From an uncultured Pseudomonadota bacterium (lineage in GTDB: Bacteria > Pseudomonadota > Alphaproteobacteria > RF32 > CAG-239): a stretch of 40,644 nucleotides of DNA. The notes beneath the pieces are model-generated. The model did not search any database, was not told the origin of the DNA, and saw nothing but the letters and a program-made list of their open reading frames with translations. Location: positions 1 through 40,644 of the forward strand of contig CACWKS010000015.1 in assembly GCA_902761535.1 (NCBI GenBank), in the 5' to 3' direction. Numbering within the stretch: the stretch's first letter is position 1; each line of letters opens with the position of its first letter. Position numbers and translations under genes: made by a program. Of this stretch, positions 1-7,108 are shown piece after piece.

Positions 1-136
1 TTACTTTTGTCCGCACAAAAGTAACATAAATCACAGTCCGATGGTTTTTGTGCTACTTTTGACCATTCAAAAGTAGCTAAAGATTCTCTGCTTCGCCCAA
101 CAATTTTTGGTTACTTTTTGTTGCCAAAAAGTAACG
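1..136. repeat. Three near-identical short hairpins
   Basis: Three perfect short inverted repeats lie close together. The first has arms at 1-10 and 15-24 (TTACTTTTGT / ACAAAAGTAA), the second at 52-62 and 67-77 (GCTACTTTTGA / TCAAAAGTAGC), and the third at 110-120 and 125-135 (GTTACTTTTTG / CAAAAAGTAAC). A fourth copy sits at 394-419. All share the core TTACTTTTG around a 4-6 base loop. No reading frame crosses them with coding character. They look like a REP-type intergenic repeat; the pattern is visible directly, and the mobility class is inference. Confidence 0.8.
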
Positions 137-250
137 TAAATATAAAAATAATTCGAAGAAGCCTGACTCCGTTCGCTAACGCTCACTACGGGCATGACAT
201 TATTATTTTTTTCAGGGTTTGGGATTTATGAGCCAAGCGGAAAAAGCAAA
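107..250. repeat. Composite intergenic repeat unit, copy 1
   Basis: This 144-bp unit contains, in order, a TTACTTTTTG hairpin (110-135), a roughly 50-bp module from AATTCGAAG to GGGCATGACA (150-199), and a module ending GAGCCAAGCGGAAAAAGCAAA (about 230-250). The same three parts in the same order form a second unit at 391-540. The 50-bp module also occurs twice in the opposite orientation at 16365-16533. Confidence 0.8.
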
Positions 251-363
251 TATTAAATCGGCTGGCAATATTTCTTTATGCGGCTTACGTCGCGCGCTTT
301 AGTCGCGTGTAAGTTAAGCCGCAGCCTTATGCCAGCCGCAGCCTTATGCCGTTTTAATATTTG
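245..363. repeat. Long nested imperfect palindrome
   Basis: Nested inverted arms can be read here. GCAAATATTAAA (245-256) pairs with TTTAATATTTGC (352-363), GGCTGGCA (260-267) with TGCCAGCC (330-337), and GCGGCTTA (280-287) with TAAGCCGC (315-322). The right side carries a perfect 17-bp tandem duplication beginning AGCCGCAGCC (317-333 and 334-350). It lies between the two composite repeat units and has the form of a small miniature-transposon-like palindrome, although no flanking target duplication was established. Confidence 0.6.
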
Positions 364-390
364 CCCGCTTTGCGAATATCCCAATGACTT

Positions 391-540
391 TTGGTTACTT
401 TTGGTCACGCAAAAGTAACATAAATATAAAAATAAAAATAATTCAAAGACGCCTAACTACGCTCGCTTCGTTCGTTACGGGCATGACATTAATATTTTTT
501 CTCAGGGTTTGGGATTTCTGAGCCAAGCGGAAAAAGCAAA
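391..540. repeat. Composite intergenic repeat unit, copy 2
   Basis: This is the second copy of the unit at 107-250. It has a GTTACTTTTG/CAAAAGTAAC hairpin at 394-419, the roughly 50-bp module AATTCAAAG to GGGCATGACA at 440-488, and the shared end ending GCGGAAAAAGCAAA at 540. The two units differ by scattered substitutions and small length changes, so they are not a recent exact duplication. No gene was found in 1-645. Confidence 0.8.
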
Positions 541-645
541 CCTTAAAATATATGCATTGCCAAACAGCTCAAATTAACAATTGCAAAAAAAACATCTATA
601 CATTATAAAACGAATAATTTGATTAACAATTTAAGGACAACTTTT

Positions 646-1731
646 ATGAAAGTTGAAATTTTTGATTTTGATTTACCCAGAGAATTAATAGCCTCGCAGC
701 CGGTTACTCCTCGTCATGCTTCGCGTCTGCTTGATTTGTCGGAGGATGGCAAAATAACTGATCGTCATTTCAGCGATTTGCCTGATCTTTTGCGTGAAGG
801 CGATATTTTGGTTTGTAATGATACCAAAGTAATTCCTGCCCGTCTTTACGGACAGCGAGGTGATGCTTTGGTTGAAGTTACTCTTTATCATCCGGAAGAC
901 GGGCTTAATTGGTGGGCTTTTATCAAAAATGCCAAACGTTTGAAAGTTGATGATATTATAAAATTTTATAATGATAAAATTTCTGCAGTCGATTCGGATT
1001 TTTCTGCCACAGTCTTAAAAAAAGATGATGAAGACGGAGTTTTGCTTAATTTTAATGTTGCATCCGATGATTTACCGCTTAAATTGCAACAATTCGGCTT
1101 TATGCCGCTTCCTCCGTATATTAAGCGTGATCGTCCCGGCAAAGATTCGATATGGCACCAATTTAATGATAAGGAAAATTATCAAACCGTATATGCTGCT
1201 CATGATGGGGCAGTTGCCGCTCCGACCGCCGGTCTGCATTTTACTCGGGAAGTTATGACCAAACTCAAAAACAAAGGTATAAAGCAAGTTTTCTTAACTT
1301 TACATGTCGGAGCCGGAACTTTTTTGCCGGTAAAAACCGATGATACCGACAATCACAAAATGCATGCCGAATATGGTATTATTACTCCCGAAGTTGCCGA
1401 TATTATCAATCAAACCAAAGCCCAAGGCGGACGGGTTATTGCCGTTGGAACAACTTCTTTACGTCTGCTCGAAACCGCAACTGATAATCAAGGTCAAGTT
1501 CGTCCTTTTTGCGGAGAAACCGATATTTTTATCACCCCCGGTTATAAATTTAAGTCTATTGATATGTTGATAACCAACTTTCACCTGCCCAAATCGACAT
1601 TATTTATGCTGGTTTGTGCGGTTGCCGGAATTGATACCATGCGTAAAGCTTATGCCCATGCTATTGAACAAAAATATCGTTTTTATTCTTACGGCGACAG
1701 TTCAATTATCAAATGCGTAAATAAAATTTAA
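646..1731 (+). CDS. queA: S-adenosylmethionine:tRNA ribosyltransferase-isomerase
   Basis: QueA transfers and isomerises the ribosyl moiety of S-adenosylmethionine onto 7-aminomethyl-7-deazaguanine in tRNA, giving epoxyqueuosine at the wobble position of GUN anticodons. It is a cytoplasmic enzyme. The 361-residue product matches the family's usual length and keeps its signature stretches: CNDTKVIPARL near residue 60, PTAGLHFT near 195, HVGAGTFLPVK near 220, GTTSLRLLET near 270, and TNFHLPKSTLFMLV near 320. The ATG at 646 was chosen because AAGGA lies about 9 bases upstream and the protein then begins MKVEIFDFDLP, as in homologues; the frame stays open nine codons further upstream without support. 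No tgt gene is adjacent, although it often neighbours queA. Confidence 0.96.
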   Translation: MKVEIFDFDLPRELIASQPVTPRHASRLLDLSEDGKITDRHFSDLPDLLREGDILVCNDTKVIPARLYGQRGDALVEVTLYHPEDGLNWWAFIKNAKRLKVDDIIKFYNDKISAVDSDFSATVLKKDDEDGVLLNFNVASDDLPLKLQQFGFMPLPPYIKRDRPGKDSIWHQFNDKENYQTVYAAHDGAVAAPTAGLHFTREVMTKLKNKGIKQVFLTLHVGAGTFLPVKTDDTDNHKMHAEYGIITPEVADIINQTKAQGGRVIAVGTTSLRLLETATDNQGQVRPFCGETDIFITPGYKFKSIDMLITNFHLPKSTLFMLVCAVAGIDTMRKAYAHAIEQKYRFYSYGDSSIIKCVNKI

Positions 1732-1785
1732 CCTTTTGTTGTTATCATAATCGTTGCTATTACACGAATTGGAAAGTTTGATATT

Positions 1786-2958
1786 ATGCAGCAACGGTTA
1801 GAAAAATATTTGCAACTATGCGGCAATATGTTTTTGCCTTGTTTTTTGTTTGTTGTAGGGTTGTTCACTTATCTTTGGAGCAGCAATCTGACTTTTGATG
1901 ACGGATTGCTGTATCACAAAATATTTTTAATCTGTAATGCTCTGTTATTGCTAATTTTTATCAATTTCAATCAAGGTTGCATAGCTTTCTCATCTGCAAG
2001 CATATTTATTGTCTATCTTCTGATTAATTATCTGAAAAAACAAAACGGTATAGCTATGTTAAACACTTCTTTGTTTAACAATTTGGTGGTTTTATTACCG
2101 CTTAATTTAATGGTATTTTACCTTATTCCGCCGCGTCGTTTTCTGGAAAAAAAATCATTCATATATTTATTGCTGTTGGCGATAGAATACATTGTTGTGG
2201 AATTTTTATCGCGCTGTGACATAGCGGTTAGTTGGCGTTTATATGATATAAATATCACGGCTTTAGGAGCATTTTTATTATTGATTTTATTGGCTCTATC
2301 CCATTCGGTCAGCTCCGGAAATATCTACGATTACAGCATGCTGTTTGCATTTATTGCAGTCGGATTAGGTTGTTATCTTGCAGCTAATCCGATAGGATTA
2401 AGTTTGTTTTTTGGAGTGGCTTCCGTCATATTTTTAACCATGATGGTATACACCTTGATATATCACTATTTTTATGATGAAGTAACCGGCTTATACAATC
2501 GCAAATCCTATCTGCGTCATGCACGTAATCTTCCGCCTAAATATAGTTTGGGTATAATCAAAATTGATAGTTATGATGGTTTGCACAAAGGACTGACCAC
2601 ACGCCAAAAGAATGAATTGGTTGCTTTAGTCATAGAACTGCTGCAAACCAAACTTCCTGAAGATGCGGTTTTATACAATTATTCTGAAGCCGAATTTGTG
2701 ATTGTTCGCGAAAAACATGACATGAAAGAAATGTACGCCGAACTTGAAAATGTACGCAGGATTATTGCTGCAACGGATTTTATGTTACATAAACATCCTA
2801 TCCCTGTAAAAATAACCGTATCCGGAGGGGTAGCCGAAAAAAAACGTGTCGATAACAATACTGAAATTGTTTTTGCACGTGCCGAAAAAGCGATGAACGA
2901 AACACTCAAATTCAGCGGTAACATAATCTCACCGGTGCCTCGCTCGGCTCGTCATTAA
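1786..2958 (+). CDS. Membrane protein with degenerate GGDEF domain
   Basis: The first 225 or so residues form several hydrophobic membrane segments. They are followed by a roughly 160-residue GGDEF-like domain. The domain entry motif is well kept (DEVTGLYNRKSYL), as is the late strand ITVSGGVA, so the family assignment is firm. The signature active-site loop, normally GG(D/E)EF, reads SEAEF here (in NYSEAEFVIV), and the upstream metal-binding region reads KIDSYDG. Family knowledge says such a loop should not support diguanylate cyclase activity. It may therefore be a non-catalytic sensor or c-di-GMP/GTP-binding relic. GGAAAG lies upstream of the ATG. The stop overlaps the stop of the convergent lgt gene by 4 bases. 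Confidence 0.8.
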   Translation: MQQRLEKYLQLCGNMFLPCFLFVVGLFTYLWSSNLTFDDGLLYHKIFLICNALLLLIFINFNQGCIAFSSASIFIVYLLINYLKKQNGIAMLNTSLFNNLVVLLPLNLMVFYLIPPRRFLEKKSFIYLLLLAIEYIVVEFLSRCDIAVSWRLYDINITALGAFLLLILLALSHSVSSGNIYDYSMLFAFIAVGLGCYLAANPIGLSLFFGVASVIFLTMMVYTLIYHYFYDEVTGLYNRKSYLRHARNLPPKYSLGIIKIDSYDGLHKGLTTRQKNELVALVIELLQTKLPEDAVLYNYSEAEFVIVREKHDMKEMYAELENVRRIIAATDFMLHKHPIPVKITVSGGVAEKKRVDNNTEIVFARAEKAMNETLKFSGNIISPVPRSARH

Positions 2959-3752
2959 ACTCTTTTAGCTCGCCAAGCAATAAACAGCACAACTAAACCG
3001 GTAATAACCAAGGGAACCGACAGCATTTGCCCCATGGTTATATTACCGAAGAAGAAACCCAATTGTGCATCCGGTTGGCGAAATTGTTCCAAGCTCATTC
3101 TGAAAACTCCGTATAACAAAACAAACAAACCGGACACAATTCCATAGCAATTGCGGATTCTTGCTTTGCTCCATAACCAATTCAACAACATGAATAGCAC
3201 CAATCCCTCTAAACAAGCCTCATAAAGTTGCGAAGGATGTCTGGGGATATAACCGCCGGCCGGAAAACGCACCGCCCAAGCCACATCGGTTTCTCTTCCC
3301 CACAATTCGTCATTAACAAAATTAGCCAATCGTCCCAAAAATATTCCGATTGGTGAATAAATAGCAACTAAATCCGTTATCTGTAAAAATGACTTTTTAT
3401 AATTTCGGGCATAAATCCATGCGGCAATAATTACACCGACCACTCCGCCGTGAAACGACATTCCGCCTTTCCATAATTCCAAAAGATGCCATGGTTTAAG
3501 CCACATATCAGCACCGCCGTAAAATATCGCATAACCTAAACGTCCGCCGATAATAATTCCCATAGTGATATAAAAAACCAAATCTTCGATTTGTGCTTTG
3601 TCATAACCGAGTTTATATCTGCGATTATGATAGCACAATATCACCCATGCCGCCACAATACCAAACAGATAAGCCAACGAATACCATCTTATAGCCAAAG
3701 GACCTAAGGCAAAAGCTATCGGCGATATTTCCGGATAAGCCAGTCCGATCAT
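2955..3752 (-). CDS. lgt: Prolipoprotein diacylglyceryl transferase
   Basis: Lgt moves a diacylglyceryl group from phosphatidylglycerol to the lipobox cysteine of prolipoproteins, the first step of bacterial lipoprotein maturation at the inner membrane. The 265-residue protein is polytopic. It carries GGRLGYAIFY near residue 80, MSFHGGVVG near 105, the Lgt signature GRLANFVNDELWG near 140, and PRHPSQLYEA near 175. AAAGGG precedes the ATG on the minus strand. Its client class is present in this window: the glycine-zipper lipoprotein at 22519-22971 has a lipobox. The 262-bp gap to the next gene upstream is AT-rich and shows nothing definite. Confidence 0.96.
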   Translation of the reverse strand: MIGLAYPEISPIAFALGPLAIRWYSLAYLFGIVAAWVILCYHNRRYKLGYDKAQIEDLVFYITMGIIIGGRLGYAIFYGGADMWLKPWHLLELWKGGMSFHGGVVGVIIAAWIYARNYKKSFLQITDLVAIYSPIGIFLGRLANFVNDELWGRETDVAWAVRFPAGGYIPRHPSQLYEACLEGLVLFMLLNWLWSKARIRNCYGIVSGLFVLLYGVFRMSLEQFRQPDAQLGFFFGNITMGQMLSVPLVITGLVVLFIAWRAKRV

Positions 3753-4014
3753 ATTAAACCAACCCTTTCAAAATTTCTTTCACTTCAATTTAACCAAAAA
3801 ATTAAAAAATATTTAATAGCGCATAATATATCCACATTAAAAAAAATCAAAAACTTTTTTTGTAAGCTAACTCATTGATTTTTATAATTTCACATTTAAA
3901 AGTTTTATCCACAAAAACAAAATAAGTGGAAAAAAACGACTCGATAATTGCTTTTGCGACTCGCAAAATGCAACCTAGGATTATGTTAATTTTTTATCTT
4001 AAAGGAGATTAAGT

Positions 4015-4512
4015 ATGCAGACGGCTATAGAAACAGCCTTTCACGAAAATCCGATAGATATGGTAGAAAACATCTTCGGAGCTCGCTCTTTTGAAATGGA
4101 ACGTCGCGGTGCCAATGAGGTGGTTGTCGAAGTTCAAGGCAAGTGGAATAATATGTTGCTGTTCTTTTCGTGGGAAGAAGCAATGAAGTGTCTGCATATG
4201 TCTTGTCTGGTAGATATTAAAAGCAATTTAGACGACCGCAGCAAAATTTTTGAGTTGCTTGCTTTAGCAAATGAAAACCTTTGGGTAGGGCATTTTTCCT
4301 ACTGGACCGAGCAAAATATGCCGGTGTTTAAGCACTCTATTTTTCTTAATTACGGCGAAGAGTTTTTTGAGCATAAAATCGCTCAAATGATTGATATTGC
4401 CATCAAGGAATGTGAGCGCATGTATCCGGTATTCAAAGCCGTGCTGACCAAAGGCGTCAGTCCCTCGGATGCACTTTATCCTTATATGATGGAAACTCTA
4501 GGTCAGGCATAA
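4015..4512 (+). CDS. YbjN-family protein
   Basis: The 165-residue soluble protein resembles the YbjN domain family, often labelled a putative sensory transduction regulator in Alphaproteobacteria. It begins with the amphipathic helix NPIDMVENIF and continues through a mixed strand/helix core, with NNMLLFFSWEEAM near residue 45 and LLALANENLWVGHF near 80. The precise biochemical role of the family is not settled, and no catalytic residues can be named. AAGGAG lies 7 bases before the ATG at 4015. The gene stands alone, between divergently transcribed lgt and the convergent ACP-like cluster. Confidence 0.75.
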   Translation: MQTAIETAFHENPIDMVENIFGARSFEMERRGANEVVVEVQGKWNNMLLFFSWEEAMKCLHMSCLVDIKSNLDDRSKIFELLALANENLWVGHFSYWTEQNMPVFKHSIFLNYGEEFFEHKIAQMIDIAIKECERMYPVFKAVLTKGVSPSDALYPYMMETLGQA

Positions 4513-4535
4513 AAAAAGCTCGGCAAAGCCGAGCT
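4511..4535 (-). terminator. Rho-independent terminator of the ACP-like genes
   Basis: The arms AGCTCGGC and GCCGAGCT (4517-4524 and 4528-4535) close over an AAA loop. On the minus strand the hairpin is followed by seven T residues, so it terminates transcription of the ACP-like genes ending at 4565. On the plus strand no T tract follows. Confidence 0.8.
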
Positions 4536-4564
4536 GTAGAGTTTAAGGACGTTGAGCGAAAAAG

Positions 4565-4798
4565 CTATTGATTTTCTTCAATGTATTTCACCAGATCATT
4601 GACTGTTTGGAATCCATTTCTGACAGACTCGGTCATCTCTTCCAAACCAAAGGTTATCTCGATTTGGGTGTAGAAACAAGTTTCCTCGACCTTGTCACGG
4701 AAACACTCCTTTAACGGTGATTTTAATGTTAGTTCTGTCTCTCCGCAATGTTCAGCGAGAGCTTCCAGAAGCATTTTTTTTATAAGTCCTTTATTCAT
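4565..4798 (-). CDS. ACP-like protein lacking the carrier serine (77 aa)
   Basis: This 77-residue acidic protein has the length and tail of an acyl carrier protein; FQTVNDLVKYIEEN closes it, as [12 protein letters not shown] closes AcpP at 7109-7342. Anchored on the shared FG, the AcpP run [18 protein letters not shown] lines up with RDKVEETCFYTQIEITFG. The serine that should carry 4'-phosphopantetheine is therefore lysine. The ATG at 4798 was chosen because a longer reading frame in this phase only overlaps the next gene out of frame. It starts 13 bases after the stop of the gene at 4812-5189, so the two probably share a transcript. No clear Shine-Dalgarno is visible. The ACP fold is inferred from this alignment. 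Confidence 0.65.
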   Translation of the reverse strand: MNKGLIKKMLLEALAEHCGETELTLKSPLKECFRDKVEETCFYTQIEITFGLEEMTESVRNGFQTVNDLVKYIEENQ

Positions 4799-4811
4799 GT
4801 TACAATAGTAT

Positions 4812-5189
4812 TTAGTTAATAATAATTTTTTTAATTGCTTTAATGAATTGATTGACCATTGAAAATTCTTCAAAAATCTCCCCGATTGCCAAATCTTCAA
4901 AATCTTTTTTGGACTTCGGAAATACGGTCGTATCAAGCAATTCCTCCAGTTTAGCCTGTAATTCCAACTGGTCAAACCAATCAAAATTCCAATCATACAA
5001 ACTGGATGTCTTGTCAACTTTTGCCATGTCCAATTCCGGGTGGCATTCGGCCAAGATTTTCTTGAATAACAGTAAGGCAAGCATTTCCGCGACCTCATCA
5101 AAAGAATGGGTGTTTTCGAAAAACTTCTCCGGCCATTTAAGCTTATAATCTTTCGCCTTTTCAATCAGCGAATCATATTTTATATTCAT
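4812..5189 (-). CDS. ACP-like protein with Ser-to-Trp change (125 aa)
   Basis: The C-terminal 85 or so residues align with acyl carrier proteins without gaps through helix II. TSSLYDWNFDWFDQLELQ matches the generic [18 protein letters not shown], and KLEELL matches the following ALEEEF. The DSL attachment motif reads DWF, so the phosphopantetheine serine is tryptophan and no holo form is expected. A roughly 35-residue N-terminal extension (from MNIKYDSLIEKAKDYKLKW) precedes the ACP-like part. The leader is AT-rich without a Shine-Dalgarno. It lies 13 bases upstream of another ACP-like gene. Possible roles are a scaffold, a decoy or an ACP-partner regulator; none is shown by the sequence. Confidence 0.7.
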   Translation of the reverse strand: MNIKYDSLIEKAKDYKLKWPEKFFENTHSFDEVAEMLALLLFKKILAECHPELDMAKVDKTSSLYDWNFDWFDQLELQAKLEELLDTTVFPKSKKDFEDLAIGEIFEEFSMVNQFIKAIKKIIIN

Positions 5190-5270
5190 GATTATTATAT
5201 ATTAAAAATATTTTGATACACCACTTTTAGCACAAAATTTGACAAATGCAAGTTTTTTTATTCGTAAAAT

Positions 5271-5308
5271 AAAAAAAAACCCCCGTTTGATTTCATCAAA
5301 ACGGGGTT
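5271..5308 (-). terminator. Rho-independent terminator
   Basis: The inverted repeat AACCCCCGTTTGAT / ATCAAAACGGGGTT spans about 5278-5308, and the run of A at 5271-5279 gives a long T tract on the minus strand. It ends the transcript of the ACP-like gene at 5313-5591, separating it from the next gene downstream at 5189. Confidence 0.9.
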
Positions 5309-5312
5309 GAGA

Positions 5313-5591
5313 TCAGCCATTGTAAGACACGACTGACTTCTTTACTAATGCATCAATGATGTCATTCGGGGTTCGCCATCCTTGAGCTTCTTGCGGCGCA
5401 ATAGAGCAACCGAAATGAGCGGCGACTTCTACCCCTAAGTCTCGCATGCGTTGGTTGAGTACGCGAAAATTTTTGCGCAGATCAGTGCCCAGGTTAATTC
5501 CATCGGCACCATTACCATTACAGAGCGCACCTGCAATCAAAGGCCGTAATTCCTGCATTACCGCCTCTGAGTTTTTAAAATTTTTTGCCAT
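5313..5591 (-). CDS. ACP-like protein with Ser-to-Asn change (92 aa)
   Basis: This 92-residue protein can be laid on an acyl carrier protein without gaps in the core. TDLRKNFRVLNQRMRDLGV corresponds to the generic [19 protein letters not shown], followed by AAHFGCSI for EEEFGIEI, and RTPNDIIDALVKK corresponds to the closing TVGDAVDYI helix. The DSL motif becomes LNQ, so the carrier serine is asparagine. The body is also more basic than a typical ACP (several Arg in helix II), which would weaken binding to normal ACP partners. It has its own candidate promoter and terminator. There is no Shine-Dalgarno before the ATG. The family assignment is by eye and less certain than for its neighbour at 4812-5189. 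Confidence 0.6.
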   Translation of the reverse strand: MAKNFKNSEAVMQELRPLIAGALCNGNGADGINLGTDLRKNFRVLNQRMRDLGVEVAAHFGCSIAPQEAQGWRTPNDIIDALVKKSVVSYNG

Positions 5592-5646
5592 AATAAAAAA
5601 TATTAGTTAAACAATAATTATAATAATGATTAAGAATGACATTAAA

Positions 5647-5673
5647 ATTATAACGTTATTTTTTCAAAGTCAA
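5647..5673 (-). promoter_or_regulatory. Candidate sigma-70-type promoter
   Basis: On the minus strand TTGACT (5673-5668) and a perfect TATAAT (5652-5647) are separated by 15 bases, short of the ideal 17. They lie about 56 bases before the ATG of the ACP-like gene at 5591. The preceding terminator at 5680-5720 makes a separate promoter here necessary. Confidence 0.45.
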
Positions 5674-5679
5674 TAAACA

Positions 5680-5720
5680 AAAAAATCCCCTTGTCCGTTT
5701 TGTTCGAACAAAGGGGGATT
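5680..5720 (-). terminator. Rho-independent terminator
   Basis: The arms AATCCCCTTGT and ACAAAGGGGGATT (5684-5694 and 5708-5720) pair with one bulge. On the minus strand they are followed by a T-rich tract. This ends the transcript of the ACP gene at 5722-5979. Confidence 0.85.
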
Positions 5721-5721
5721 T

Positions 5722-5979
5722 TCAGTTAACGTATTTCTCAACCAAATCGACCAAATCACCGATTGTTTCAAGGCTTTCGATCTCTTCTTCGGAGATTGAA
5801 ATACCAAAAAATTTTTCAATCTCCATGATGACAGATACTTTATCGAGACTGTCAGTCATGATATCGTTAACCAGTGAATCTCTTTTAATTTCATCTGGGT
5901 TATGCATCCCTGGGTTATACATCTCAAAGTAATCAACAATCACGTTAATTACTTGTTGTTCAATTGTTTGTTTTTCCAT
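5722..5979 (-). CDS. Acyl carrier protein, second copy with intact DSL
   Basis: This 85-residue acidic protein has the intact phosphopantetheine attachment motif TDSLDKVSVIMEIEKFFG, followed by ISISEEEIESLETIGDLVDLVEKY, which is typical ACP helix III and IV. It should therefore be modified to the holo form by an ACP synthase. It is clearly distinct from the housekeeping acpP at 7109-7342 (extra N-terminal residues, different helix I). Its leader is AT-rich without a Shine-Dalgarno, as in the three ACP-like genes downstream, and it has its own candidate promoter and terminator. No ketosynthase, acyltransferase or other lipid or polyketide enzyme is adjacent, so its acyl substrate is unknown. 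Confidence 0.88.
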   Translation of the reverse strand: MEKQTIEQQVINVIVDYFEMYNPGMHNPDEIKRDSLVNDIMTDSLDKVSVIMEIEKFFGISISEEEIESLETIGDLVDLVEKYVN

Positions 5980-6020
5980 AATAAATATTTTTTAAATTAA
6001 TAATTAAATGAATTGCCTCG

Positions 6021-6048
6021 ACTCTATCAATTACATCATTTTTGTCAA
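6021..6048 (-). promoter_or_regulatory. Candidate promoter of the second ACP gene
   Basis: On the minus strand TTGACA (6048-6043, a perfect -35) and TAGAGT (6026-6021) are separated by 16 bases, about 40 bases upstream of the ATG at 5979. It overlaps the gap just after the mltG stop. Confidence 0.5.
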
Positions 6049-6056
6049 GAAAATAT

Positions 6057-7016
6057 TTATTTGCTTTTACGGCGATAGGCAGCTACATGATTGTTATGTT
6101 GCTTCAAACTGCTGGAAAAATTATGTCCGCCGTTACCCGATGCCACAAAATAAATATAATCGCTCACCTCTGGATTAGCCGCCGCCAGCAATGCCGCTTT
6201 TCCCGGCGAACATATCGGAGCAGGGGGTAACCCGTAATAAACATAAGTGTTATAAGGGCTGTCATAATTCAAATCTTTTCTGGTGAGCAACCGCCCCAAA
6301 TCACTTTTTCCTTCGGTCAAAGCATAAATCACAGTCGGATCTGTCTGCAGTTTCATTCCCTTTTTCAAACGATTCACAAATACCGAAGCCACCAACCCTC
6401 GCTCTTCCGGCAATCCGGTCTCTTTTTCGATGATTGATGCCAAAATCAGCAACTCGTTTTTATCTTTAAGTGGTAAATTAACATTACGCCTTTTCCATAT
6501 ATCCTTCAACGCCTTACGCATTGCCTTTTTAGCACGTGCCACAATGCTGTCACGCGAATCTCCCCGCACAAACGAATAAGTCTCCGGCAACATTTCGCCT
6601 TCTGCCGCACTTTCGGTTATTTCTCCGTCCAACATCGGATTATTTTCAATAATCTCTAACATTTGTCTTGCGGTCAATCCCTCTGCCAAAGTTATCTTGC
6701 GATAAATAACCTCGCCGTTGCCGATTCTTTGCATTACGTTGAAGAGCGACTCATGTGGTGCAAATTGGTACTCGCCTGCTTTTAATGCTTTATCGGCTCC
6801 ATATATTTTTGACATTATTCTGAAAAGTGTTGCGCTGTTAATAATTCCTTGTTCCTGCAACTCGCGCCCCACCGAATAACTGTTAGCACCTTTTCCTATC
6901 ATTATTGACTTTGTTTCCAATAACGGACCGGCATTATATATGGCTATGTGCAATCGCCATAATCCGAAAAAAGCAACTATTACCAATAATAAAAGTATTC
7001 TCAATAAATATTTCAT
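6057..7016 (-). CDS. mltG: Endolytic murein transglycosylase MltG
   Basis: MltG cleaves nascent glycan strands in the periplasm and is thought to set where peptidoglycan elongation stops. The 319-residue protein has one N-terminal membrane helix (KYLLRILLLLVIVAFFGLW), a LysM-like region, and a YceG-like catalytic domain. The catalytic glutamate lies in ASIIEKETG, with RLKKGMKLQTDPTVIYAL and YNTYVYYGLPPAPICSPG following as in homologues. The ATG at 7016 was preferred to one ten codons upstream because the membrane helix follows directly and AAAGG lies before it. It follows acpP on the same strand. In the order I know, fabF usually lies between acpP and mltG; here it does not. Confidence 0.94.
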   Translation of the reverse strand: MKYLLRILLLLVIVAFFGLWRLHIAIYNAGPLLETKSIMIGKGANSYSVGRELQEQGIINSATLFRIMSKIYGADKALKAGEYQFAPHESLFNVMQRIGNGEVIYRKITLAEGLTARQMLEIIENNPMLDGEITESAAEGEMLPETYSFVRGDSRDSIVARAKKAMRKALKDIWKRRNVNLPLKDKNELLILASIIEKETGLPEERGLVASVFVNRLKKGMKLQTDPTVIYALTEGKSDLGRLLTRKDLNYDSPYNTYVYYGLPPAPICSPGKAALLAAANPEVSDYIYFVASGNGGHNFSSSLKQHNNHVAAYRRKSK

Positions 7017-7047
7017 CAAACCGTCGGCCTTTGCAGTCCAAAACAAA

Positions 7048-7079
7048 TGAAACCCGCCACATTAACAAGGCGAGTTTCA
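7048..7079 (-). terminator. Terminator after acpP
   Basis: The arms at 7048-7058 and 7069-7079 (TGAAACCCGCC / GGCGAGTTTCA, one mismatch) form a hairpin followed by a T-rich stretch on the minus strand. It lies between the acpP stop and the mltG start, so mltG is probably not simply cotranscribed at full level with acpP. Confidence 0.65.
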
Positions 7080-7108
7080 CTAATTTTTCTCATTAAAGCT
7101 TAACAGAC

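Noticed and set aside
4565..5164. A 199-codon open frame on the minus strand reaching from 4565 to 5164
   Set aside because: Its upstream two thirds lie out of frame over the ACP-like gene at 4812-5189 and have no ACP or other family character. The supported gene starts at 4798.
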